Shown here: positions 20,789-28,975 of the stretch, piece by piece
How positions within the stretch are numbered: the first letter of the stretch is position 1
How the letters are laid out: each line of letters opens with the position of its first letter
From: Lachnospiraceae bacterium UBA3273
Lineage (GTDB): Bacteria; Bacillota; Clostridia; Lachnospirales; Lachnospiraceae
Direction of reading: 5' to 3'
DNA: 31,327 bases
NCBI GenBank assembly: GCA_002362385.1
Contig: DEUB01000056.1
Location: forward strand, 1 to 31,327
Notes under the pieces: generated by a model
Told to the model about the DNA's origin: nothing
The model's database searches: none
The model's input: only the letters and a program-made list of their open reading frames with translations
Translations under genes and position numbers: made by a program

Positions 20789-21992
20789 TTTTTACTCCGT
20801 CATGCTTCTTTTGGCTTTCCTCTTCCGTCAACTTATCCACAGCTTTATTGATAAGCCTTGTACAGTTTTTTTCAATAAACCGGTAAAACAGCCATGCCAA
20901 AAGTATCATGACCGGTAGAGATATGGCAAAGGACAATCCTGCGGAAAGATTATAATTTCCCGTTCCCGCCATAAATCTTACCAAAAGCCATGCGGACAGG
21001 GAATAGATTACCGGAATGTGAACCAGGTACAGGGAATAGGATATTTTCCCCAAAAACAAAACCGGTTTTTTCGAAAGGGCTTTTCCTAAAGGCTCCAAAA
21101 GCCAGATGCCCATAATAAGAAGCGCCGCCGCCAGCATATGATAGAAATAGACAGGATTCAGCCGGTCGGGCAGATGGTTCAAAATGCGGTAGGCATTATC
21201 CGGTTCGTGCCCCACAGGATATGCGCCGAACACCAAAGCCGTCCCCAGCATAAGGATCCCGGCACAGACGCAGGCCTTCTTATGGGCTTTCATGCGCTCC
21301 CCAAACCGCTCGATAATATATGCCGCCAGCACGCCCAATGCAAAGTCCGTCAGGCGGCTGTTGGTGGAAAGGTACAAAAGCACGGCCCCTATATAAACAT
21401 AAAGCATCCTCTTATTCATCCCCCTGCCCATGGCCGCCAGGATATATGCCATAAACGATCCTGCAAACAGCTCCGCCAGCATCCAGAAAGCATTGGAGTA
21501 CAGGGTGGACATCCCTACGATCCAGGTATCTACAATGCTGGAAAAGAACAGGTCATAAAGAGTGGTCTTATTCTGATAAAATTCCGCCAGCCATTCCGAG
21601 CCGGACAACAGGGACGCCGGGCCGTTATAAAACAGGTTCAGATGCAGCATCACATAAACAATGGCAGACAATGCAAAAACCGGAAGCATAAGCCTTGGAT
21701 ACCTTTTTAACAGAGATCTGGAAAACTGCTTTTCATCCTTCATATGGAAAACCTGGTTAGCAATCACGAACCCGCTTATCAGGCAGAATACGGAGACCCA
21801 CAGATCCCCCGTAACAAAAAATCCCGGCAGGGACTGTGAAAACGCTGCTTCCACTCCCTTTTGCAAATGGGGCAGACCCTCCGCCCCTTTATATGCGGCA
21901 GGATAATATCCCATGATAAAATGATGGAAAACGATAAAAAGGCTGGCCGCCCCTCTTAATCCGTCGATCCATGTAATTCTCTTTTGTTCCAT
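20781..21992 (-). CDS. Acyltransferase family 3 (OafA-like) membrane protein
   Basis: The 403-aa protein has about ten membrane helices and the family N-terminus: RITWIDGLRGAASLFIVFHHF (5-25), with D10, R13 and the H23/H24 pair expected to take part in acyl transfer. KPVLFLGKISYSLYLVHIPVIY near residue 305 is the late family signature. Such proteins O-acetylate extracellular polysaccharide, peptidoglycan or small molecules. The capsule operon is 10 kb away and on the same strand, so acetylation of that polymer is possible but not shown. The C-terminal tail is charged and cytosolic. AAAGG lies about eight bases before the ATG. It appears to stand alone. Confidence 0.88.
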   Translation of the reverse strand: MEQKRITWIDGLRGAASLFIVFHHFIMGYYPAAYKGAEGLPHLQKGVEAAFSQSLPGFFVTGDLWVSVFCLISGFVIANQVFHMKDEKQFSRSLLKRYPRLMLPVFALSAIVYVMLHLNLFYNGPASLLSGSEWLAEFYQNKTTLYDLFFSSIVDTWIVGMSTLYSNAFWMLAELFAGSFMAYILAAMGRGMNKRMLYVYIGAVLLYLSTNSRLTDFALGVLAAYIIERFGERMKAHKKACVCAGILMLGTALVFGAYPVGHEPDNAYRILNHLPDRLNPVYFYHMLAAALLIMGIWLLEPLGKALSKKPVLFLGKISYSLYLVHIPVIYSLSAWLLVRFMAGTGNYNLSAGLSFAISLPVMILLAWLFYRFIEKNCTRLINKAVDKLTEEESQKKHDGVKSK

Positions 21993-22049
21993 TGATAAGC
22001 CTTTCTGTGTGTCAGTTTTATTTCCGTTGTGACTGTGATCATGATGATT

Positions 22050-22892
22050 TCATGCCTTTGTCAGTTCTTTGTAAAGCTCCTTGACCGTCTCAAAGCAGAA
22101 ATCGATCCGGCTTTCCGCCTTTGGCACGTCCTCCGCCTTAGCCTCTCCCGTAAATACAAGGCAGGTTTCCACGCCCGCATTTTCCCCGCAGGCAATGTCC
22201 GTATAGATCCGGTCTCCCACGACTAAGGTCTCTCCCCTGGAAAATCCGGTCATTTCCATACTGTATTCCACAAGTCCCGGGGAAGGTTTTCCCAGATACC
22301 GGGGCGCTCTGTCCGTCGCTGCAGAAATCATGTTACAGATGGAACCGCAGTCGGGAATCATGCCAAAATCCACAGGGCAGCGCAGATCCCCGTTGGTGGC
22401 AAGCCAGAGCCGTTCTTTCCCCCGCTCCATTAACAGACGGCAGGCGTTTTCCACCTTTGCGTAATTCAGCTCCGTATCAAAGGCCGTGAGGACTACATCC
22501 ACATTCCCGTCGTATTCTTCCGTTATGGAAAGGCCGTTTTTCTTCAATTCCTCTACATAAGAACTTGTTCCCATGGCAAAGATCAGATCCTTTTTATGAT
22601 GCTCCTTAAGATAGGATAAGGTGTAGCTTCCTGCCGTCACAAAGTCCTTTGCCCCGGCGTCGATTCCCATACGTCTGAATTTTTCCACATAATCCTTTGT
22701 GCTTTTGGATGAATTATTGGTAATATAAACAGCTCTTCCGCCGATCTCCCTGATATAGGAAAGAAGGGGAAAAGTGCCCTCTATCACATCCTCCGAAAGC
22801 GCAATGGTCCCATCGATATCAAAAAGAAATAATTTCTTTTTCTTCAAATGCTCTAAATTTTTGTTTACTTGCAAATTCATTGTTTCAGCCAT
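22050..22892 (-). CDS. HAD-IIA phosphatase (NagD/p-nitrophenylphosphatase-like)
   Basis: The 280-aa enzyme has the four HAD motifs: FLFDIDGTI (22-30; nucleophile D25, acid/base D27), YITNNSSKS (57-65), K202 in LGKPSPGLVEY and VVGDRIYTDIACGENAG (224-240; D227, D232). The C2-type cap lies between motifs II and III, as in NagD, AraL and PGP-type phosphatases that act on small sugar or nucleotide phosphates. FTGEAKAEDV near 247-256 matches the family's usual VLTGxTxxED. AGGAG is about seven bases before the ATG. Substrate is not predictable. Spacers of 57 and 86 bp separate it from its neighbours. Confidence 0.9.
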   Translation of the reverse strand: MAETMNLQVNKNLEHLKKKKLFLFDIDGTIALSEDVIEGTFPLLSYIREIGGRAVYITNNSSKSTKDYVEKFRRMGIDAGAKDFVTAGSYTLSYLKEHHKKDLIFAMGTSSYVEELKKNGLSITEEYDGNVDVVLTAFDTELNYAKVENACRLLMERGKERLWLATNGDLRCPVDFGMIPDCGSICNMISAATDRAPRYLGKPSPGLVEYSMEMTGFSRGETLVVGDRIYTDIACGENAGVETCLVFTGEAKAEDVPKAESRIDFCFETVKELYKELTKA

Positions 22893-22978
22893 ATTTTTCT
22901 CCTGCTCTTTTTAGCCATCTCTATCCTTGACGCCGACCCTATCTTGATCCATTTCATTTTATCATCATATCCGACATT

Positions 22979-23740
22979 TTACTGAATCGATGCGCCTCTA
23001 TCCCTTCCTGATTTCGCTCCTTTTTTGTCTCCCTTTACCATATCAGCTTCCGGCTTATCTAATTTTACCTCTACTCCGTCTAGTATGTACATTTCGTCCG
23101 GTTTTACCATACAGCGCACGGCTTTGATCATAACCCCCGCTCTTTCGGCCTTAATAAGCGCCTCCCCGAAAGCTGCATGGGTAGTCCAGTTTGGTCCGAA
23201 CCATGACACGTCTTCCATCTGGATAACAAACAAAACGGCCGCCCCATAGCCTTCCTCCACGCACTTTGCCAGCTCCTCCACATGCTTGATCCCTCTTTCC
23301 GTGGGAGCATCGGGAAATCTGACAACACCTTCGTTTTCTAAAGTAACGCCTTTTACCTCTATAAAAAATTCTTTTCCGTCCTTCCCCATTCCCCATAAGT
23401 CAAAACGGGAATTGCCATGGGTTACCTCTCTCTTAAGGGATGCAATGCCAAACTCATCCTTTTTTGCCGTAAGCCACTCATATGCCGCCCCGTTGGGAAG
23501 CTGGGAATCCATATTGATAAGCCGTTCTCCCTTCTGTACGGCAATGAGGTCATATGCCGTTTTCCTTGCGGGATTATGGGAACGGGTCAGGTACACTTCC
23601 CGGCCGGGAATGAGCAGTTCCTTACACCGCCCCGTATTTTTCACATGGCATACTTCCCGTTTTCCTTCAAGTTCTACATAAGCGATAAAACGGTTGGGCC
23701 TTTCTATAAATGTTCCTTTGCATACATTGGGATATTTCAT
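22979..23740 (-). CDS. sfsA: DNA/RNA nuclease SfsA
   Basis: The 253-aa protein matches SfsA from start to about residue 235: an N-terminal OB-like part with HVKNTGRCKELLIPG (32-46) and a PD-(D/E)XK nuclease core with D114 (RFDLWG), E128 and K130 (FIEVKGVTL), then FPDAPTERGIKHVEEL (142-157). SfsA, long called a sugar fermentation stimulation protein, is now regarded as a nuclease. The last about 18 residues (basic, KGDKKGAKSGRDRG) are an extra tail. Its ATG overlaps the sbcC stop (ATGA), placing a third nuclease-like gene in the sbcDC operon and supporting a DNA repair or processing role. Confidence 0.93.
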   Translation of the reverse strand: MKYPNVCKGTFIERPNRFIAYVELEGKREVCHVKNTGRCKELLIPGREVYLTRSHNPARKTAYDLIAVQKGERLINMDSQLPNGAAYEWLTAKKDEFGIASLKREVTHGNSRFDLWGMGKDGKEFFIEVKGVTLENEGVVRFPDAPTERGIKHVEELAKCVEEGYGAAVLFVIQMEDVSWFGPNWTTHAAFGEALIKAERAGVMIKAVRCMVKPDEMYILDGVEVKLDKPEADMVKGDKKGAKSGRDRGASIQ

Positions 23741-26535
23741 ACTACCAGTTCCGTCCCGCTTCCTTTTCCTTTTGTCTTCTTAACGACGATCTGCCGTTCG
23801 ATCCGATTCTTTAACTCCGGAACATGGGAAATGATGCCCACGATCCGATTCGCATTAGACAACTCCTGCAATGCGCTGACCGCACGGTCCAATGCGGATT
23901 CATCCAGAGTGCCAAAGCCCTCGTCCACAAACAAAGCGTCCGTCTCAATACCGCCTGCATTGGCGCTGACTTCCTCGCTCATGCCAAGGGCAAGGGATAA
24001 AGCCGCCAGAAAGGACTCCCCTCCCGACAGGGATTTCACGCTCCGGCTCCCGCCGTCTTTATTCATATAATAATGATCCACCACATTCAGTTCCAGACCG
24101 CTCTGGCTCTTCTGGTTACCCGCTTCTTTGCTCCTGAGCAGATCGTAACGCCCATCGGTCATTTTCATCAGATGCACATTGGCCCTGTCAATGATCCTGT
24201 CAAAATAAGCCATCTGTACATAGGTTTCCAGCATGATCTTATCCTTTCCCGCAATGCTTCCGTTTGCGGTGTTGTGCAGTGCCTTTACCATCTGCCATTT
24301 TGCACCCGTTTCCTCTAATCTGTCAAGCTGTGAAGCCACACTTTTTTGCACGGAATCATCCGCATTCCACATCCGTTCCGTTTCCTGCTTCTTGGCGCTG
24401 ATGCGCGCCTTTTCTCCCGCAAGCCGCTCCTGCCCTGCAAGGAGCGTTTCTCCGTCCGCTTCTCCCATTTCTTTCCTGGATTTCTTTATGGTCTTTTCCA
24501 AGGTTTTAATGGAAGCCTCCGTATTTGACAATTCCTTTTCCGCATTTTCCGTTTCCTTTTTTGCAGCGTCGTAAGCCTTTACCATGGCGGTCAGATTCTT
24601 TTCCAGTTCCTTTATATGGGCCTCCGCCTCTTTTTTCCCTGAAAATCCCAGCTTTTCTCTCATGCCCTCTATCTGTTTCCAAAGAGAACGGACATTTTCT
24701 TCCTCCTTTGCCGCCTGTTCTTTCAGCTTTTGGAACAGACTTCCCTTTTCTTTCAGTTCCTTTTCCAACTCCGGAAGGCGCTCTTCTAACTTCTGCAGCT
24801 TCTCCTTTTGGGCTTCCGCCTTCTTCAATTCCCCGTCCGCTTTGGAAATCCTTTCCTTTATGGCCTTTTCCGCCTTCTTTTCTTCAAAGGGAAGGTCCAT
24901 ATTTTCCTGCCACACCCTGAAAAGCTTATCTTCGCCATCCTTCCCTTTTTCCTCTAAGGCCTTTCTTCTGCCGGCAGTTTCTTTTACCTGCTCGCTTAAG
25001 TCCACCGCTTTCTTCCGTCCGGCCTCCCCCTCTTTTCTTGCCTGCTCTACCTCATCCTGACCGGGGATCTCTTCATGGGACAATGCAGGATGGGGATGCT
25101 CTGTGGAACCGCAGACCGGGCAGGGCTTACCCTGTTCCAGCTTTGCCGCAAGCACACCGGCCTGTCCATCCAGAAATGCCCGTTCCAGATTGTTAGCATA
25201 GGACAACTTCTTTTCCCAATCATCCGCTGCTTTTTTATACTTCCTCTGAAGGGCCGTTTCCTCTTTTTGCAGTTCGTCGATCTGTTCACAATTCCTTTGA
25301 TATTCTTCAAAAACCTCCAAAAGCCGTTGAACCCTTTCTCTTTCCCCTTCCGCTTTTGCATATTTTTCCAAAGGATTGCCAAGAAGGGCTTTCTGCTCCT
25401 GTCCGCTTTGTTTCTCAGCTTCCAGTTTTTCTATTGCCTTTTCTTCTTTTCCGATCTTCTTTTTCGATTCCTGTAACTGTTTTTCCCTTTCCTTATGGCT
25501 CTTTACAAGCCCATCCAACTCCTCGTACTCCTTGAGCTTTTCCTTCTTTATGGTAATTTCTTCCGAAAGAGCTTTTCGCTCCGGCTCCCCTTCCTCCTGT
25601 TTTGCCAGCAGTTCCCTGCATTCCAAAAGCCTTAAGGTAAATTTTTCCTTCTTCTCCTCCATCTTTTGGAGATTTTCTTCTCCCTCCTTCACGGACTTGT
25701 AAATACCCAGATAATGACTGTTGCGCTCTATCTCTTTTTCCGTTTTCTTAAGGTCGCTTTCCAATTCCTTTGTCTGACCGTGCAGATCCTCACACAGTTC
25801 CGCTAACATTTTCCGCAAACGATTGTTGGAGGCAAACTCCTTTTCCGACTTCATTTTTTCAAATTCTTCAAAGTGGATATGTTCTTTAGGGCAGCGCACT
25901 CCTTCCAGATATTGTCTGATGCTCCGGGAAATTTCATCGTATTCATCGTGAAGCTTTCCGCTGCGGCTCTTTAAGGCGTCCTGCAATGCCTGATATTTTT
26001 TTGTTCCGAAGATCTCCCTGAAAATTTCGCTTCTCTTTTTGGTATCCGCCAAAAGAAGCTTTAAAAATTCTCCCTGGGCGATCATGGAAATATGGGAAAA
26101 CTGATCCTTATTGACCCCTAAAAGCTCCGCAATCTTTTCATTGACATTTTTAACGCCTTCAACAATACCGTCTCCCGGCAGATAAAGAACGGCATCGGCC
26201 CGCTCTGCGGTTTCCCCCTCTCCCCGGTCCTTGGGCCTTAAATACTCGGGATTTCTTCTGACCCGGTATTCTCTTCCTTTATATAAAAAGGTAAGATCCA
26301 CAAAGGTTTTGGTCTTTGCCTCCGCAAAACGGCTGCGAAGCATGGATGGCTCCCTGTTTCCCCCGCTGCTCTCTCCAAAAAGGGCAAAGGAGACCGCATC
26401 AAAAACAGTGGTCTTACCGGAACCGGTATCCCCGGTTATAAGGTACAGCCCCCTGTTTCCCATTTTTTCAAAATCAATTGTTTCCTCCCCGGCATAGGGT
26501 CCGAAGGCGGACATGATAAGCTTTAAAGGTCTCAT
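23737..26535 (-). CDS. sbcC: SbcC, ATPase subunit of the SbcCD nuclease
   Basis: The 932-aa SMC-like protein has a split ABC ATPase at its two ends and a long antiparallel coiled coil between. Walker A is GDTGSGKT (35-42), Q-loop MIAQGEF (151-157), ABC signature LSGGES (836-841), Walker B ALFVDEGF (867-874) and switch His H904. The zinc hook is C472-P-V-C475 at the coiled-coil apex, where two SbcC molecules join. With SbcD it cuts DNA hairpins, palindromes and blocked ends. Both ends overlap neighbours by ATGA with sbcD before and sfsA after. The coiled coil is extremely Glu/Lys-rich, and its length is slightly below E. coli SbcC. The window's own long palindrome (17696-17818) is the kind of structure it can attack. 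Confidence 0.95.
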   Translation of the reverse strand: MRPLKLIMSAFGPYAGEETIDFEKMGNRGLYLITGDTGSGKTTVFDAVSFALFGESSGGNREPSMLRSRFAEAKTKTFVDLTFLYKGREYRVRRNPEYLRPKDRGEGETAERADAVLYLPGDGIVEGVKNVNEKIAELLGVNKDQFSHISMIAQGEFLKLLLADTKKRSEIFREIFGTKKYQALQDALKSRSGKLHDEYDEISRSIRQYLEGVRCPKEHIHFEEFEKMKSEKEFASNNRLRKMLAELCEDLHGQTKELESDLKKTEKEIERNSHYLGIYKSVKEGEENLQKMEEKKEKFTLRLLECRELLAKQEEGEPERKALSEEITIKKEKLKEYEELDGLVKSHKEREKQLQESKKKIGKEEKAIEKLEAEKQSGQEQKALLGNPLEKYAKAEGERERVQRLLEVFEEYQRNCEQIDELQKEETALQRKYKKAADDWEKKLSYANNLERAFLDGQAGVLAAKLEQGKPCPVCGSTEHPHPALSHEEIPGQDEVEQARKEGEAGRKKAVDLSEQVKETAGRRKALEEKGKDGEDKLFRVWQENMDLPFEEKKAEKAIKERISKADGELKKAEAQKEKLQKLEERLPELEKELKEKGSLFQKLKEQAAKEEENVRSLWKQIEGMREKLGFSGKKEAEAHIKELEKNLTAMVKAYDAAKKETENAEKELSNTEASIKTLEKTIKKSRKEMGEADGETLLAGQERLAGEKARISAKKQETERMWNADDSVQKSVASQLDRLEETGAKWQMVKALHNTANGSIAGKDKIMLETYVQMAYFDRIIDRANVHLMKMTDGRYDLLRSKEAGNQKSQSGLELNVVDHYYMNKDGGSRSVKSLSGGESFLAALSLALGMSEEVSANAGGIETDALFVDEGFGTLDESALDRAVSALQELSNANRIVGIISHVPELKNRIERQIVVKKTKGKGSGTELVV

Positions 26536-27668
26536 AGGCTTTCCTCCCAGATAGACTCGATCAACTCCTGCAAATACGTCCGTTGTTCCTCGCTCATCGG
26601 CATGCCGTTCTGCTTTTCATAAAACTCTTCAAAAAGCTCTCCCGGCTTTTTCTCATATGCCCGTTCTCCCAGATAGTCGATACCTGCCGCCCTTGTCCGT
26701 CGATTATCATACTCTAACTTCATGATATTGGGATAAATGGAGGAAAGCCTTCCCATAACGCCGGGAATATCCTCTTCATCCGTAAGGGTAATTGCAAGAT
26801 AGTCCTCTACTGCCGTGCCCGCATAATTATCCCTGTCAGTCAGTTCTTCATAGCTTCCCCTTATTTTTCGCATATCCTTAAGAGGAGTCAGTTCCCGTTC
26901 TGCAATCTCTATATTTCCCTTTTCCTTCATGGTTACCACAGTAACGCTCTTTTTCTGCTCCGCCTCGGAAAAGGAATATTTTAAAGGCGTTCCGCAGTAC
27001 CGCACGGTTTCCCTCAAAACGGATTGGGGCCTGTGGATATGGCCTAACGCCACATAATCGATCCCGTCAAAAATCTCTGCAGAAATATCATCCAGCCCTC
27101 CTACGGATATTTCCTCCGACTCGCTCCTTAACGCCCCTGTCAAAAACTGATGGACCAGAAATACGTTTCTCTCCGAAAAATCCACATCCAGTCCTTCTAT
27201 AACCGCTTCCATGGCGCTTTGATAATCCGTGATCTCCTTCTCCAGCATATAATGTCTGACCATGGCAGGCTTTAAATAGGGGATCAGGTAAAAGTTAATT
27301 TTTCCATAATCATCCTCTTTGGTAACCTTTGTTATCTTCCCGTTAAAAACCTCCGAGATATAAACCTCGCTTTCGGATAAAAGCTCCCTTCCAAAAGCCA
27401 GCCTTTCCTGGGAATCATGGTTGCCGCTGACTAACAGAACAGGAATCTCCCGCTCCGAAAGCCCTGTCAGAAACCTGTCAAAAAGCATAACGGCATCGCC
27501 GCCGGGAATACTCTTGTCATAAATATCCCCGGCGATCAATACCGCATCCGGCTTTTCTTCCTCCGTTATTTTCAGGATCTGCTTCAGAATGTAGCGCTGA
27601 TCCTCCAGCATGGAATATTCGTTCACTCGTTTTCCAATGTGAAGGTCTGACAGATGAATGAACTTCAT
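26532..27668 (-). CDS. sbcD: SbcD, nuclease subunit of SbcCD
   Basis: The 378-aa calcineurin-like metallo-phosphoesterase has the Mre11/SbcD motif set: D8 and H10 in HLSDLHIGK, D48 in IAGDIYD, N83-H84 in SGNHDSQERL, H173 in LVHQFLTG and H210/H212 in ALGHIHRPQ. A capping domain and C-terminal coiled-coil-binding part follow (about 260-378). It supplies the manganese-dependent 3'-5' exonuclease and endonuclease activity of the SbcCD complex. AAAGGAG lies about seven bases before the ATG. It opens the sbcD-sbcC-sfsA operon, and the 86-bp spacer upstream must hold the promoter, though no clear -35/-10 pair was found. Confidence 0.95.
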   Translation of the reverse strand: MKFIHLSDLHIGKRVNEYSMLEDQRYILKQILKITEEEKPDAVLIAGDIYDKSIPGGDAVMLFDRFLTGLSEREIPVLLVSGNHDSQERLAFGRELLSESEVYISEVFNGKITKVTKEDDYGKINFYLIPYLKPAMVRHYMLEKEITDYQSAMEAVIEGLDVDFSERNVFLVHQFLTGALRSESEEISVGGLDDISAEIFDGIDYVALGHIHRPQSVLRETVRYCGTPLKYSFSEAEQKKSVTVVTMKEKGNIEIAERELTPLKDMRKIRGSYEELTDRDNYAGTAVEDYLAITLTDEEDIPGVMGRLSSIYPNIMKLEYDNRRTRAAGIDYLGERAYEKKPGELFEEFYEKQNGMPMSEEQRTYLQELIESIWEESL

Positions 27669-27754
27669 AGAACTGCTCCTTTAGTATGAATGTTTCAATT
27701 ACTCATTCCCCAATGCTTAATTTCGGACTTTCCTCTCGGAACGTCGGTTATAGA

Positions 27755-28357
27755 TTAATTTTTCACAAAAGCATCAACTCCGTGCTTACAGATAGGGCAG
27801 ATATAGTCCGGCGGCAGCTCGTCCCCTTCATACACATAACCGCATATGGTACAGGTGTAGCCGCTTTTTTTCTGCTCCACGGGCTTCGGCTTGATGTTCT
27901 GCTGATAATAAGTATAGGTCACGCTGGGTTCTTCAGATAAGATCTCCGCCGCCGTTACGTCTGCAATGAACATCATATGGGTGCCTAAATCAATTGTCTG
28001 CGTAACTTTTCCGCTGATATAGGCATTGGTACACCCCGTCAGGTAATAAATACCGTTTTCCGCCGTTTCCTTATTGGCCCATCCTTTAAATTTATCCGCC
28101 GTTCTGCCGCTCTGGAATCCGAAATGGGTAAAGACCTCAAACTGGGTTTTCTGGGTCAGTACGGAAACATTAAATTCCTTTGTCTTTTCGATCATCTCAC
28201 AGGTCTTATTGCCCTTATTTACCGTAATGCTCATACGCAGAGGCGAATCCGTTACCTGCATCGCCGTGTTGATGATACATCCGTTCTGAAAATCCCCGTC
28301 CTTTGCACTCAGCACAAAGAGACCGTAGCTTAACTGAAACATCGCTTTTTGATTCAT
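27755..28357 (-). CDS. Flavin reductase-like protein fused to short rubredoxin
   Basis: The 200-aa protein joins an FMN-binding flavin reductase domain (1-155; SYGLFVLSAKDGDFQNGCIINTAMQVTDSPLRMSITVN is typical) to a C-terminal rubredoxin (167-200) with C169, C172, C187 and C190 holding iron. The rubredoxin is the short type: only 14 residues separate the two CxxC pairs, against about 30 in free rubredoxin. This matches high-molecular-weight rubredoxin (Hrb) or flavoredoxin proteins of acetogens and other anaerobes, which pass electrons from NAD(P)H to flavodiiron proteins or rubrerythrins to remove oxygen or nitric oxide. AGGAGG stands about 11 bases before the ATG. It is a single gene between sbcD and nrdG. 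Confidence 0.92.
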   Translation of the reverse strand: MNQKAMFQLSYGLFVLSAKDGDFQNGCIINTAMQVTDSPLRMSITVNKGNKTCEMIEKTKEFNVSVLTQKTQFEVFTHFGFQSGRTADKFKGWANKETAENGIYYLTGCTNAYISGKVTQTIDLGTHMMFIADVTAAEILSEEPSVTYTYYQQNIKPKPVEQKKSGYTCTICGYVYEGDELPPDYICPICKHGVDAFVKN

Positions 28358-28444
28358 ACAAAATTGTCCTCCTGCTAAAAAACTTTTCTTCTTTCTCTAA
28401 GTTTACCATATTTTGGATGATTTATTTCACGACACGCAAATATT

Positions 28445-28975
28445 TCACAGAAAATCCGTCGCCAAAACCGCCCTTTTTTCTTCGGTGCTCTTTTTCATAT
28501 CCAGAATCCTCTGATTGGAAGAGCCTCTGAATTTCAGACGGATATCCTTCTTCTCTATCATAAACTCTCCGTCCACAAGAATATCCAAAAGCCCCAGCAA
28601 TTCCTCCGTTACCTCACACCGCGCTCTTCCTTCTTCTTCCCACAAATCCCGTTCCAATGTATAACCTGTATAACACCAGATGGTTTTATCCGGGAACCTT
28701 TCTTTTACCTTTCTTAAAAAGGCGATGAGTCCCCGCTGGTTGACCGGCTCCAAAGGCTCTCCGCCCAAAAGGGTCAGACCTTTGATATGAGACGGCTTTA
28801 AAGCTTCTAAAAGCTCCTCCTCCACCTCTTTTGTAAAAGGATCTCCATATTCAAAATTCCACGTTTCCGGATTAAAGCACTCCTTACAATGGTGGGTGCA
28901 GCCGGATACAAATAAAGAAACACGGACACCAACCCCATTGGCGATGTCCGTTTTTTTAATTGATGCGTAGTTCAT
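28445..28975 (-). CDS. nrdG: Anaerobic ribonucleotide reductase activase NrdG
   Basis: The 176-aa radical-SAM enzyme makes the glycyl radical on NrdD. The cluster-binding motif is C26-T-H-H-C30-K-E-C33 (CX3CX2C) in LFVSGCTHHCKECFNPETW, followed by GLTLLGGEPLEP (65-76), the GGE SAM-binding motif. IWCYTGYTLE (99-108) and DILVDGEF (130-138) are further family segments. The start codon overlaps the nrdD stop by four bases, giving fixed stoichiometry. No terminator hairpin is seen in the 87 bp before the next gene, so some readthrough into the flavin reductase gene is possible. Confidence 0.96.
   Translation of the reverse strand: MNYASIKKTDIANGVGVRVSLFVSGCTHHCKECFNPETWNFEYGDPFTKEVEEELLEALKPSHIKGLTLLGGEPLEPVNQRGLIAFLRKVKERFPDKTIWCYTGYTLERDLWEEEGRARCEVTEELLGLLDILVDGEFMIEKKDIRLKFRGSSNQRILDMKKSTEEKRAVLATDFL

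Noticed and set aside
24525..25702. Several plus-strand Ser/Phe/Pro-rich open frames opposite sbcC
   Set aside because: They are mirror frames of the Glu/Lys-rich coiled coil, whose codons rarely give stops on the other strand.
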